The notes beneath the pieces were generated by a model, which was not told the origin of the DNA, did not search any database, and saw only the letters and a program-made list of their open reading frames with translations. From assembly GCA_021151685.1 (NCBI GenBank), contig JAGKWS010000039.1:1-32971 (forward strand): a stretch of DNA of 32,971 bases, in the 5' to 3' direction. Below, piece after piece: positions 1 to 7,699 of this stretch. Position numbers and translations under genes: made by a program. Origin of the DNA: Chitinophagaceae bacterium. GTDB lineage: Bacteria; Bacteroidota; Bacteroidia; Chitinophagales; Chitinophagaceae. Every line of letters starts with the position of its first letter. The first letter of the stretch is position 1.

Positions 1-40
1 CTTAAATACAGACTTTTGCAACACAAAATCTTTGCCACAC

Positions 41-721
41 ATGCAACTCACCCTGCTCACCGAAGAACTATGGTTTCCGCCCGCCCATATGGCCCTGCCC
101 GATGGGTTGCTGGCTGCAGGTGGCGATCTGAGTGCCGAGCGGTTGCTGCTGGCCTACCATAGTGGCATTTTTCCGTGGTACAACGATGATGAGCCTCCGC
201 TGTGGTGGTGCCCCAACCCACGGTTTGTGCTGTTCCCAAACGAGCTACGGGTCAGCAAGTCTATGAAGCAGGTAATACGCCGGGGCGAGTTTGAGTTCCG
301 CATCAATACGGCCTTTACCGATGTGATAGCCCTTTGTGCCGATACGCCCCGCCCCGGACAGGATGGAACATGGATCACTACCGAGGTAGAAGATGCCTAC
401 ATACACATGCACCAACTGGGTTATGCCCACAGTGCCGAGGCATGGCAAAACGGCCGGCTGGTGGGCGGCCTGTATGGCATATGGCTGGGCAATGCGTTTT
501 TTGGCGAGAGCATGTTTAGCCATAGGAGCAATGCCAGCAAGTTTGCCTTTATACAATGGGTGGCACACCTGAAGGCCCATGGGGTGGCGTTGATAGACTG
601 TCAGGTACATACCGATCACCTTGCGAGCCTGGGGGCACGCATGATAGCCCGAGACCAGTTTTTGCAGTTGGTTGCAGACCTTGCCGGCCCGCCACCGGCA
701 ACCATTATTCGCCCAAGCTAA
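41..721 (+). CDS. aat: Leucyl/phenylalanyl-tRNA--protein transferase
   Basis: This cytosolic enzyme transfers Leu or Phe from aminoacyl-tRNA to N-terminal Arg or Lys residues of proteins, marking them for ClpS/ClpAP in the N-degron pathway. The sequence shows the family hallmarks: FPPAHMALPDGLLAAGGDL near the N-terminus, GIFPWY, WWCPNPR, the central GLYGIWLGNAFFGESMFS and the C-terminal LIDCQVHTDHLASLGA. At 226 residues it has the usual family length. An in-frame TTG lies at 32, but the ATG at 41 puts the conserved N-terminus in the expected place, so I start there. The 3' end overlaps the convergent racemase gene by 17 nt. The upstream region lies outside the window. Confidence 0.95.
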   Translation: MQLTLLTEELWFPPAHMALPDGLLAAGGDLSAERLLLAYHSGIFPWYNDDEPPLWWCPNPRFVLFPNELRVSKSMKQVIRRGEFEFRINTAFTDVIALCADTPRPGQDGTWITTEVEDAYIHMHQLGYAHSAEAWQNGRLVGGLYGIWLGNAFFGESMFSHRSNASKFAFIQWVAHLKAHGVALIDCQVHTDHLASLGARMIARDQFLQLVADLAGPPPATIIRPS

Positions 722-1397
722 ATGCTACTGCCGCTGCAGCATGTATCCGGGTGGTATCGAAGACGGGTACCCGCACATCGGCCTGAGACAACAACATAGG
801 TATTTCGGTACAGCCCAGTATAATGCCTTCGGCCCCGGCAGCTATCATTTTTTCTATAACAGTCAGGTAGCGGTCTTTGGTGGCAGGGGTAAAAATGCCC
901 TTGCCCAGCTCTGTAAAGATGCTATCGTGTATAAAATCGCGGTCGGCCTCGTCGGGTATCAGGGCGGTGATGCCTTGTGCTGCCAGCTTTTGGTGGTAAA
1001 AGTCCAGCAGCATAGTAGGTTTGGTACCCAGCAGGGCTACTTTTTGCATACCCTGTGCTGCAATGGCCTGTGCAGTGGCCGTGGCTACGTGTATCACCGG
1101 CATACCTGTGGCGGCCTCAAGGTCTGGGGCAAATAGATGCATGGTGTTGGCACAAAGCACTATGCCCTCGGCACCGCCCTGTTTCATATTCAGGCATGCC
1201 TCGGTAAACTGGCGCAGCACTTCCTGCTGATTGCCGCCGTCTATCAGGTCTTTGATGATGCCATAGCTGAAGGAGTGCATGATGCAGCGGGAGAAATAGA
1301 TGCCGCCCAACTTTTGGTTAATGCCTTCGTTGATGTATCGGTAATAGTCTACGGTAGACACCCAGCTGGTGCCGCCTATAAGTGCTAAGGTTTTCAT
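705..1397 (-). CDS. Aspartate/glutamate racemase family protein
   Basis: A cofactor-independent amino acid racemase of the Asp/Glu (YgeA-like) superfamily, 230 residues. It starts with MKTLALIGGTSW and keeps both catalytic cysteines of the two-base mechanism, Cys82 in VLCANTMH and Cys196 in ILGCTEIPML. The typical linking motif GMPVIHVATA is also present. The reading frame is open further upstream to 1430, but the ATG at 1397 gives the canonical N-terminus and sits directly below a consensus -7 element. It is convergent with aat and divergent from the glycosyltransferase. Substrate (Asp, Glu or another amino acid) cannot be told from sequence; D-amino-acid supply for peptidoglycan is a guess. 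Confidence 0.88.
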   Translation of the reverse strand: MKTLALIGGTSWVSTVDYYRYINEGINQKLGGIYFSRCIMHSFSYGIIKDLIDGGNQQEVLRQFTEACLNMKQGGAEGIVLCANTMHLFAPDLEAATGMPVIHVATATAQAIAAQGMQKVALLGTKPTMLLDFYHQKLAAQGITALIPDEADRDFIHDSIFTELGKGIFTPATKDRYLTVIEKMIAAGAEGIILGCTEIPMLLSQADVRVPVFDTTRIHAAAAVAFSLGE

Positions 1398-1401
1398 GCG
1401 G

Positions 1402-1430
1402 CAAAAGTACGGTCGATATAGTATTAGCAA
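1402..1430 (-). promoter_or_regulatory. Bacteroidota-type promoter for the racemase gene
   Basis: On the minus strand, TACTTTTG occupies 1409 to 1402, a perfect TAnnTTTG -7 element, with TTG at 1430-1428 after an 18-nt spacer. The -7 element ends only four bases before the start codon at 1397, so transcription would begin at or within the start codon. This suggests a leaderless mRNA. Confidence 0.6.
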
Positions 1431-1442
1431 TACTTATTACTT

Positions 1443-1474
1443 TTTGGTTTTCTACATTCTGCGTTCTACTTTTG
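1443..1474 (+). promoter_or_regulatory. Consensus Bacteroidota promoter for the glycosyltransferase
   Basis: TTTG at 1443-1446, a 20-nt spacer and TACTTTTG at 1467-1474 match the TTTG/TAnnTTTG pattern used by the Bacteroidota housekeeping sigma factor. The predicted start of transcription, near 1480, leaves a 5' leader of about 30 nt before the ATG at 1512. Confidence 0.65.
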
Positions 1475-1511
1475 TCGCACTTTACGCGTAAACGTATATT
1501 TATAATAGCTA

Positions 1512-2228
1512 ATGAGCACGCTTTCAATAGTCATTCCGGCCTATAACGAGGGACGAACGATACACCGCATCCTTAATAAGGTAAAGGCGGTAACCCTTGT
1601 GAATGACATAAAGAAGGAGGTGATTATTGTAAACGACTGCTCTAAAGACAATACCGAAGAGGCTATAATGGCCTACAAGGCGGCCAATCCCGAGTTGCCC
1701 ATCAGCTATTACAAACACGAGGTGAACCAGGGCAAGGGTGCAGCATTGCATACCGGCATTGCCAAAGCAACCGGCGACTACGTGATAATACAGGATGCCG
1801 ACCTTGAATACGACCCCGAAGAGTACAACATTTTGCTGAAACCCATACTGGCCGACTTTGCCGATGTGGTGTATGGCTCGCGTTTCATAGGTGGCAAACC
1901 CCACCGCATACTGTTTTTCTGGCACTCTATTGGCAACCGTTGGCTCACAATGGCATCCAATATGTTCACCAACCTGAATCTGACCGACATGGAAACCTGT
2001 TACAAGGTGTTTCGGCGCGAGATGATACAGGGAATAAAGCTGGAAGAAAAACGCTTTGGCTTCGAGCCCGAGGTAACCGCAAAAATTTCGCGTGTGCCCA
2101 AGGTAAGGATTTATGAAGTAGGTATTTCGTACTACGGAAGAACGTATGAAGAAGGTAAGAAAATAGGCATGAAAGACGCTTTCAGGGCACTTTACTGCAT
2201 TGTTAAGTACAATATTTTCCGCAAGTAA
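1512..2228 (+). CDS. Family 2 glycosyltransferase, DPM1/dolichyl-phosphate-mannose-synthase-like
   Basis: A 238-residue GT-A fold enzyme that probably moves a sugar from a nucleotide donor to a polyprenyl phosphate on the cytosolic face of the membrane. The N-terminus LSIVIPAYNEGRTI is the nucleotide-binding start of GT2 enzymes. The metal-binding DxD appears as DAD in YVIIQDADLEYDPEEY, followed by VVYGSRFIGG and the late FGFEPEVTAKI and GISYYGRTYEEGKKIG motifs seen in DPM1-like members. No transmembrane segment is visible at the C-terminus, unlike ArnC/GtrB-type relatives, so membrane association would be peripheral. It stands alone between the racemase and the ATP synthase operon. The exact sugar and acceptor are unknown. 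Confidence 0.88.
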   Translation: MSTLSIVIPAYNEGRTIHRILNKVKAVTLVNDIKKEVIIVNDCSKDNTEEAIMAYKAANPELPISYYKHEVNQGKGAALHTGIAKATGDYVIIQDADLEYDPEEYNILLKPILADFADVVYGSRFIGGKPHRILFFWHSIGNRWLTMASNMFTNLNLTDMETCYKVFRREMIQGIKLEEKRFGFEPEVTAKISRVPKVRIYEVGISYYGRTYEEGKKIGMKDAFRALYCIVKYNIFRK

Positions 2229-2300
2229 TAGCCCGGTTCTTACCTGTGGAAGGCTATGCCTGATGAAAAATAGATATATCCGCAGTTTGAAAAAAAGTTC

Positions 2301-2327
2301 TTTGTGAACTGAAAACACATATCTTTG
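2301..2327 (+). promoter_or_regulatory. Probable promoter of the ATP synthase operon
   Basis: TATCTTTG at 2320-2327 fits TAnnTTTG and lies 20 nt before the atpB start codon. TTTG at 2301-2304 could be the -33 element, although the 15-nt spacer is shorter than usual. Confidence 0.5.
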
Positions 2328-2347
2328 CGCAAAATTTCAGACCAGTA

Positions 2348-3541
2348 ATGCGTCGTAATCGTCTCTTTTCCTTATTGACATTGGCTTTCGGGCTATTTTG
2401 GGTGTCGTTTTCTGCTATTGCCCAAACTGAAGAAAATCATGAAGTAGCTGCTACAGAGCATGCCGAAACTGCCGTTGAAGGTGAAAAAGAAGAAGGAATT
2501 AACATTACCGAATTAGTTTTTGGCCACGTTTCCGATTCTCACGAATGGCACCTGTTCAGCCTGCCGGGCGAGCATGGTCATGAAACAGAGGTGGCACTGC
2601 CTTTGCCGGTAATCACTTACCGTCCCAAGACTGGTCAGTTCTCTATGTTCTCTTACAGCCGTTTTCATGGTGGTTGGTATTTAGATGAGTATGGCAACCA
2701 CATCAGCAATACTTCTTATGACGGCCTGTACGTAGAAAAGAACATGAAAGAGAAGATTCGTGCCGACAATGGCGACGAAGTATATGACTTCTCTATTACC
2801 AAGAACGTAGTATCAATGGTGTTGTCTGTTATCATCATTTTGTTCCTGGTTACTTCTGCCGCCCGCAAGTATCAGGGTGCTGCACTGAAGGCGCCCAAAG
2901 GTTTCCAAAATGCGCTGGAGTCTGCCATCATCTTCATTCGCGACGAGGTGGCCAAACCAAACCTTGGTAACAAGTACGCTAAGTTCATGCCATTGTTGCT
3001 TACCGTATTCTTCTTTATATGGGTAAACAACCTGTTGGGTCTGTTGCCCGGTGGTGCCAACCTTACCGGTAACATTGCTACCACCTTGTGCTTGGCACTT
3101 GTAGCCTTTGTAGTGATGCTGGTAAAGGCCAACAGCCACTTCTGGGGGCATTTGTTCAACCCTCCGGGCGTACCAATGGGCGTTAAGTTCCTGCTGGTAC
3201 CTATCGAAATCATTTCGTTGTTCATTAAGCCGGTGGCACTCACCATCCGTCTTTTTGCCAACATCCTTGCAGGTCACATCGTTATCTTGTGTGTTATCTC
3301 TATGATATTCATTTTCGGTGCCCTCAGCAAGTTTGCAGGTGTGGGTTTTGTACCGGTATCATTGGGTTTCTCGCTGTTCATGTTCACGCTCGAGTTGCTG
3401 GTGGCTGCTATTCAGGCATTCATCTTCACCAACCTTACTGCTGTATTTATTGGCCAGGTAGTAGATGAAGGTCATGGACATGAAGCGCACGGGCACGAAG
3501 CGCATGGCCACGATGCACACAGCAAGCCTGCACATCACTAA
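2348..3541 (+). CDS. atpB: F0F1 ATP synthase subunit a
   Basis: Membrane subunit a of the F0 sector forms the proton half-channels against the c-ring. At 397 residues it is much longer than the E. coli protein (about 270). Residues 1-25 look like a signal peptide (cleavage near SAIAQ), followed by about 125 periplasmic residues, as is usual in Bacteroidota AtpB. Membrane helices begin near residue 152. The essential arginine is Arg301 in ALTIRLFANILAGH, and FTLELLVAAIQAFIF forms the last helix. The C-terminal tail after residue 373 is histidine-rich, with nine His in the last 24 residues arranged as GHEAHGHDAH-type repeats. It is the first gene of the atp operon, behind a TAnnTTTG promoter. 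Confidence 0.96.
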   Translation: MRRNRLFSLLTLAFGLFWVSFSAIAQTEENHEVAATEHAETAVEGEKEEGINITELVFGHVSDSHEWHLFSLPGEHGHETEVALPLPVITYRPKTGQFSMFSYSRFHGGWYLDEYGNHISNTSYDGLYVEKNMKEKIRADNGDEVYDFSITKNVVSMVLSVIIILFLVTSAARKYQGAALKAPKGFQNALESAIIFIRDEVAKPNLGNKYAKFMPLLLTVFFFIWVNNLLGLLPGGANLTGNIATTLCLALVAFVVMLVKANSHFWGHLFNPPGVPMGVKFLLVPIEIISLFIKPVALTIRLFANILAGHIVILCVISMIFIFGALSKFAGVGFVPVSLGFSLFMFTLELLVAAIQAFIFTNLTAVFIGQVVDEGHGHEAHGHEAHGHDAHSKPAHH

Positions 3542-3624
3542 TAGAGGCAAAAAATTGTATAAATAGAAATAGTAAGTAATTTTAATAACCAAAGAGTTTT
3601 TTTTTAATTAAAATCCATAGTAAA

Positions 3625-3882
3625 ATGTCAGCTTTATTGAACACAATTATGTTGGAAGGCGGTGAATTGGCTAAAGCAGGTGGCGCAGTAGGCGCGGGCC
3701 TCGCTGCCCTTGCTGCAGGCGTTGGTATTGGCCAGATCGGCAAAGGTGCGGTAGAATCTATCGCTCGTCAGCCAGAAGCATCAGGCGATATCCGTGCCAA
3801 CATGATCCTGACAGCCGCTTTCGTAGAAGGTGTGGCTCTGTTTGCGGTAATCGCAGGCATCCTCGCTATCTTCGTAAAGTAG
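3625..3882 (+). CDS. atpE: F0F1 ATP synthase subunit c
   Basis: An 85-residue hairpin proteolipid that assembles into the rotor c-ring. It shows the first helix with a glycine/alanine-rich GXGXG run (GAGLAALAAGVGIG), the polar loop Arg48-Gln49-Pro50, and the ion-carrying carboxylate Glu68 in AAFVEGVALF, 20 residues after the loop Arg as in E. coli. Relative to that Arg, the position occupied by Gln in sodium-type rings is Ile here, and no Ser follows Glu68. This argues for proton rather than sodium coupling. The gene lies 83 nt after atpB and 191 nt before atpF, with a strong hairpin just after its stop. Confidence 0.96.
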   Translation: MSALLNTIMLEGGELAKAGGAVGAGLAALAAGVGIGQIGKGAVESIARQPEASGDIRANMILTAAFVEGVALFAVIAGILAIFVK

Positions 3883-3894
3883 TCGCAGACAGCA

Positions 3895-3937
3895 TTAACT
3901 GCATCCAACGCACAGGGCCGAGGATGCAGTTAACTTT
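3895..3937 (+). terminator. Hairpin attenuator/partial terminator between atpE and atpF
   Basis: A perfect 12-bp stem (TTAACTGCATCC at 3895-3906 pairing with 3922-3933) encloses a 15-nt loop and is followed by C and four T. It lies 12 nt after the atpE stop and inside the operon, so it may cut part of the transcripts or protect the 3' end of an atpB-atpE message. Either would favour the high copy number needed for subunit c. Confidence 0.6.
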
Positions 3938-3987
3938 TACCATCAATGGGTGCTTTGGCTCCCTTTTATTATATAAGGTACACCTGC

Positions 3988-4005
3988 CGCTGCACATGTG
4001 CAGCG
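3988..4005. repeat. Perfect 18-nt palindrome in the atpE-atpF spacer
   Basis: CGCTGCACATGTGCAGCG reads identically on both strands. It lies 69 nt before atpF. It could be a protein-binding site or a hairpin in the mRNA leader of atpF; nothing in the sequence decides between these. Confidence 0.35.
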
Positions 4006-4073
4006 TATAAGTAACCCGACATCGCTACCCGAAAACGTAAACACTTTAGTAAACGATAATTAACTGATAGACA

Positions 4074-4568
4074 ATGGATTTGCTGACCCCGGAACTCGGT
4101 CTCTTTTTCTGGACGCTCATAGCGTTTTTGACACTTTTTGTTATTCTGCGCAAGTATGCATGGGGGCCCATCCTGAATGCATTGGGCGAGCGCGAGAAAA
4201 ACATTGCCGACTCGCTGGCTACTGCCGACCGTGTACGTGCCGAGATGAGCCAACTGCAGTCTGAAAACGAAAAGCTGATGGCCAAAGCAATTGAAGAGCG
4301 TACCATTATGCTGAAAGAAGCAAAGGAAATGAAGGATCGTATTGTAAACGAGGCTAAAGAACAAGCCAAAGTAGAAGCGAACCGCATTATTGCCGATGCA
4401 CGCCAGCAGATAATGCAGCAGAAAAATGCTGCTATGGCAGAGGTGAAAAACGAAATAGGTAATCTGGCAGTAGATGTAGCCAGCCGCATTTTGCGCAAAG
4501 AGCTGAGCAGCGCAGAAGGACAGGATGCCTATGTGAAAATGCTTGCCGAAGACATAAAACTGAACTAA
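4074..4568 (+). CDS. atpF: F0F1 ATP synthase subunit b
   Basis: The 164-residue peripheral stator subunit. A single N-terminal transmembrane helix (about residues 9-26, FFWTLIAFLTLFVILRKYAW) is followed by WGPILNALGEREKNI and a long charged helix of coiled-coil character rich in Ala, Glu and Lys through residue 140. The second half, LAVDVASRILRKEL, is the usual contact region to the delta subunit. Length and organisation fit AtpF of Bacteroidota. It is third in the atp operon, after the hairpin-containing spacer and 60 nt before atpH. Confidence 0.95.
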   Translation: MDLLTPELGLFFWTLIAFLTLFVILRKYAWGPILNALGEREKNIADSLATADRVRAEMSQLQSENEKLMAKAIEERTIMLKEAKEMKDRIVNEAKEQAKVEANRIIADARQQIMQQKNAAMAEVKNEIGNLAVDVASRILRKELSSAEGQDAYVKMLAEDIKLN

Positions 4569-4628
4569 GATAATACTGTGGCAACCAGCCATGAGGTTGG
4601 TTGCTGCTCAAAACATATTTAGAATACA

Positions 4629-5192
4629 ATGCAAAACCCACGTCTTGCGTCGCGATATGCAAAGTCGCTGATAGATTTGGCAACTGAACAGAACAGTCTT
4701 GAGGCCGTTCTGAAAGACATGCGTGTGCTGCACAGCATATGCATTGCCAGCAGCGAGTTTACAATAATGCTCCGTAGCCCCATCATCAAGGGCGATAAAA
4801 AGATGGATGTCATTACCGCAGTTGTTGCCAACAAAGGCATGAGTGCACTGACAATGGCATTCATTGGCTTGCTGGTGAACAAAGGTCGCGAAATGAACCT
4901 GCCAGACATAGCAGAGGCTTTCATTAATGCGTACAACGAAATGAAACGTATACGCACCGTGAAGCTGACAACAGCTACAGCCCTGCCAGATACCGTGAAG
5001 CAAAGCATTACCAGCAAGGTAGCTGCCTACATGCCGCAAGACACGTTGAATGTAGAGTCGGTAGTAGATGCAAGCCTGATTGGTGGTTTTGTACTGGAAG
5101 TAGGCGACCAATTGTTTGATGCTAGTGTGAAGCGCAGCCTTGCTGAAATACGTGCCAGCATCACAGATACCAGCTACGTAAGCAAAATGTAA
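4629..5192 (+). CDS. atpH: F0F1 ATP synthase subunit delta
   Basis: The 187-residue stator subunit that links the alpha3beta3 head to subunit b. The N-terminus NPRLASRYAKSLIDLATEQ is the characteristic helix 1 that binds subunit alpha. The C-terminal half has VKLTTATALPDTVKQSI and VVDASLIGGFVLEVGDQLFDASVKRSLAEIR, where GGF and the LFDASV segment are the family signature. Order atpF-atpH-atpA is canonical. The spacer to atpA is 68 nt. Confidence 0.95.
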   Translation: MQNPRLASRYAKSLIDLATEQNSLEAVLKDMRVLHSICIASSEFTIMLRSPIIKGDKKMDVITAVVANKGMSALTMAFIGLLVNKGREMNLPDIAEAFINAYNEMKRIRTVKLTTATALPDTVKQSITSKVAAYMPQDTLNVESVVDASLIGGFVLEVGDQLFDASVKRSLAEIRASITDTSYVSKM

Positions 5193-5260
5193 TTGGTGCC
5201 ACTACGGTACCGAAGCATATAAGAGTAACGAGTAACAATAACAATTTATAACTATAGTAT

Positions 5261-6841
5261 ATGGTTGATATTAAACCAGACGAGATTTCGGCGATTTTAC
5301 GCCAGCAACTGGCTCAGGTAGACAACGGTGCCAGCCTTGAAGAAGTAGGTACCGTATTGCAGGTGGGCGATGGTATTGCCCGCGTGTATGGCCTTACAGG
5401 TGTACGTCAGGGTGAACTCGTTGAGTTTACCAATGGTGTAAAGGCGATTGCCCTGAACCTTGAAGAAGACAACGTAGGTGTCGTACTGATGGGTGACTCA
5501 AAAGGCATTCGCGAAGGCGACAAAGTGCGCCGTACCAACAAAATTGCCTCTATCAATGTAGGTGAAGGTATGGTGGGCCGCGTGGTAAACACCCTTGGTG
5601 AAGCTATTGACGGTAAAGGACCAATAAAAGGTGAGCTTTATGAAATGCCACTGGAGCGTAAAGCACCGGGCGTTATCTTCCGCGAGCCGGTAAAAGAACC
5701 ACTGCAAACTGGTATCAAGGCGATTGACGCTATGATTCCTATCGGCCGTGGTCAGCGTGAGCTGGTTATCGGTGACCGTCAGACGGGTAAGACGGCTATC
5801 TGTATCGATACCATTATCAACCAAAAAGAATTTTATCAGGCGGGCAAACCCGTTTACTGTATCTACGTGGCTATTGGCCAGAAGGCATCTACAGTAGCCG
5901 GTGTTATGAAGACGCTGGAAGACAACGGTGCTATGGCATATACCACCATCGTATCGGCTTCGGCTTCTGATCCTGCTCCGTTGCAGTTCTACGCACCATT
6001 TGCCGGTGCGGCCATAGGCGAGTTCTTCCGCGATACTGGTCGTCCTGCATTGGTTATCTATGACGACCTTTCTAAGCAGGCTGTGGCCTACCGCGAGGTG
6101 TCTCTGCTGCTCCGTCGTCCTCCGGGCCGCGAAGCTTATCCGGGCGACGTATTCTACCTGCACAGCCGCCTTCTGGAGCGTGCTGCCAAGGTTATCAACA
6201 ACGATGACGTGGCAAAGAACATGAACGACTTGCCAGAGAGCATTCGTCATATGGTGAAGGGTGGTGGTTCTTTGACAGCATTGCCCATCATCGAAACGCA
6301 GGCTGGTGACGTATCGGCATACATCCCCACCAACGTTATCTCTATCACCGACGGTCAGATATTCCTTGAGTCTAACCTCTTCAACGCTGGTATCCGTCCG
6401 GCTATCAACGTAGGTATCTCTGTAAGCCGTGTGGGTGGTAACGCGCAGATCAAGTCGATGAAGAAAGTAGCAGGTACACTGAAACTGGACCAGGCACTTT
6501 ACCGCGAGATGGAAGCGTTCTCTAAATTTGGTGGAGACCTCGATGCTGCTACACGTAACATCATTGATAAAGGTAGCCGCAACGTAGAAATCCTGAAGCA
6601 GGCTCAGTTCAACCCTTATAGCGTAGAAAAGCAGGTGGCTATCATCTACCTGGGTACCAACAACCTCATTCGCGAAGTTCCGGTTAAGAACACACGTGCT
6701 TTCGAGGAAATGTTCCTGCAGCAGATGGAGTTGAAACACTCGGATGTGTTGAAGGAGTTCAAGAAAGGAAACTTGCCAGAAGAAGGTATCGCCAAAATGG
6801 TGAAACTGGCTCAGGATTTGATTCCTCAGTTCTCTAAATAA
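5261..6841 (+). CDS. atpA: F0F1 ATP synthase subunit alpha
   Basis: The 526-residue non-catalytic nucleotide-binding subunit of F1. It carries the N-terminal beta-barrel (about residues 30-95), the P-loop GDRQTGKT at 171-178, the Walker B-like stretch ALVIYDDLSKQAVAYREVSLLLRRPPGREAYPGD, and the arginine finger Arg390 in VSRVGGNAQ that completes the catalytic site on beta. Compared with the E. coli protein, the segment near residues 312-333 carries a few extra residues before GSLTALPIIETQ, which I believe is common in this phylum. It is the last gene of the operon here. A terminator follows the stop by about 20 nt, with no atpG. Confidence 0.97.
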   Translation: MVDIKPDEISAILRQQLAQVDNGASLEEVGTVLQVGDGIARVYGLTGVRQGELVEFTNGVKAIALNLEEDNVGVVLMGDSKGIREGDKVRRTNKIASINVGEGMVGRVVNTLGEAIDGKGPIKGELYEMPLERKAPGVIFREPVKEPLQTGIKAIDAMIPIGRGQRELVIGDRQTGKTAICIDTIINQKEFYQAGKPVYCIYVAIGQKASTVAGVMKTLEDNGAMAYTTIVSASASDPAPLQFYAPFAGAAIGEFFRDTGRPALVIYDDLSKQAVAYREVSLLLRRPPGREAYPGDVFYLHSRLLERAAKVINNDDVAKNMNDLPESIRHMVKGGGSLTALPIIETQAGDVSAYIPTNVISITDGQIFLESNLFNAGIRPAINVGISVSRVGGNAQIKSMKKVAGTLKLDQALYREMEAFSKFGGDLDAATRNIIDKGSRNVEILKQAQFNPYSVEKQVAIIYLGTNNLIREVPVKNTRAFEEMFLQQMELKHSDVLKEFKKGNLPEEGIAKMVKLAQDLIPQFSK

Positions 6842-6859
6842 GCATCAGTAACATCATAC

Positions 6860-6900
6860 AAGAGCGGCGCGTGTAGCAATACATGCGCCGCTCTTGTTTT
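6860..6900 (+). terminator. Rho-independent terminator after atpA
   Basis: A 14-bp stem (AAGAGCGGCGCGTG at 6860-6873 with 6882-6895, one G-T pair) and an 8-nt loop are followed by TGTTTT. This closes the atp operon and faces the 3' end of the convergent DUF523 gene. Confidence 0.85.
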
Positions 6901-6911
6901 GTACAGTATGT

Positions 6912-7538
6912 TTAGTTGGATAGCTGGAAGTAATTGCGGTACCAGTCTATTTCATGATGATCTTTACGGCTTGGGTCTATAACATAGGTAGGGTCTACTT
7001 TGGCATAGACAATCTCAAGAGAGGCATAGTCGCGTTGGCTAATGATATGTATGCCATGGCGCATCAGCAGTGCTGCGCTTACACCTGCCCCTATCTGGTA
7101 CTTCTTTTCTGGTGCAAACCGGTTACCGTCATATATTACCTGACTGCCACAGGCAGCACTTATATCCATCATTATTGCCAATTCTATTTCCTGCCTTTGG
7201 GCTATTTCCAGCATTTTGTGTGCTGCCTTTATCATTCCCTCAGACCAGTCTATACCACTCTCCGTTAGTACACGGGCTTTGCCATCCAGTACATCGGCAC
7301 CGGTGCCACCGTGTATGTCGCACATTTCACGGGGGGCTCCAAATGAGAACTCTTCAGGACAAAATGTAGTGAGCCGCACGTTCGGTTGGTTAAGGAACCA
7401 CATTGCAGATGGATATTCGCCATTGGCAGATCCATCGTAACCACATGTGATTCCGGTAAGACAGGCACTCATCAGTATGCGTAATGGTTGTTCTACGGTA
7501 GGCTGTCGCAATGATTGTAAATAGACTCTGTTGGTCAT
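6912..7538 (-). CDS. DUF523 (TudS-like) family protein
   Basis: A 208-residue member of DUF523. This family includes the iron-sulfur enzyme TudS (thiouracil desulfurase) and is also found fused to DUF1722 in YbgA-like proteins. The family signature is visible: SACLTGITCGYDG near residues 25-37 (cysteines 27 and 33), CPEEFSFGAPRE with a third Cys, and DISAACGSQVIYDG in place of the usual SPSCG, still with its Cys. Conserved cysteines of this kind bind the [Fe-S] cluster in TudS. A 20-residue extension precedes the usual start. The substrate is unknown. The gene is convergent with atpA. DUF523 proteins are often neighbours of photolyase genes elsewhere, and a photolyase-type gene lies about 3 kb away here. 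Confidence 0.85.
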   Translation of the reverse strand: MTNRVYLQSLRQPTVEQPLRILMSACLTGITCGYDGSANGEYPSAMWFLNQPNVRLTTFCPEEFSFGAPREMCDIHGGTGADVLDGKARVLTESGIDWSEGMIKAAHKMLEIAQRQEIELAIMMDISAACGSQVIYDGNRFAPEKKYQIGAGVSAALLMRHGIHIISQRDYASLEIVYAKVDPTYVIDPSRKDHHEIDWYRNYFQLSN

Positions 7539-7699
7539 AAAATTTGTTTGTGTTAGTGACTATGGCTGAATGGTATGGTACAGGTTGGCTATTGTCTCAG
7601 TTAAATTGAAAGCCTTTATGTACATATAACCAGTAAAGTAATTTTCATTTATTTTTGATTGTTAATTTAGCTGCAAGATAAACAAGACATATATATATT

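Noticed and set aside
32..40. TTG start for aat
   Set aside because: It adds only three residues before an ATG that gives the standard N-terminus.
1524..2318. 264-residue minus-strand frame
   Set aside because: It is antisense to the glycosyltransferase, which carries clear GT2 motifs.
5498..6739. 413-residue open frame antisense to atpA
   Set aside because: It lies entirely opposite the unmistakable atpA, has no motif and the codon pattern of a shadow frame.
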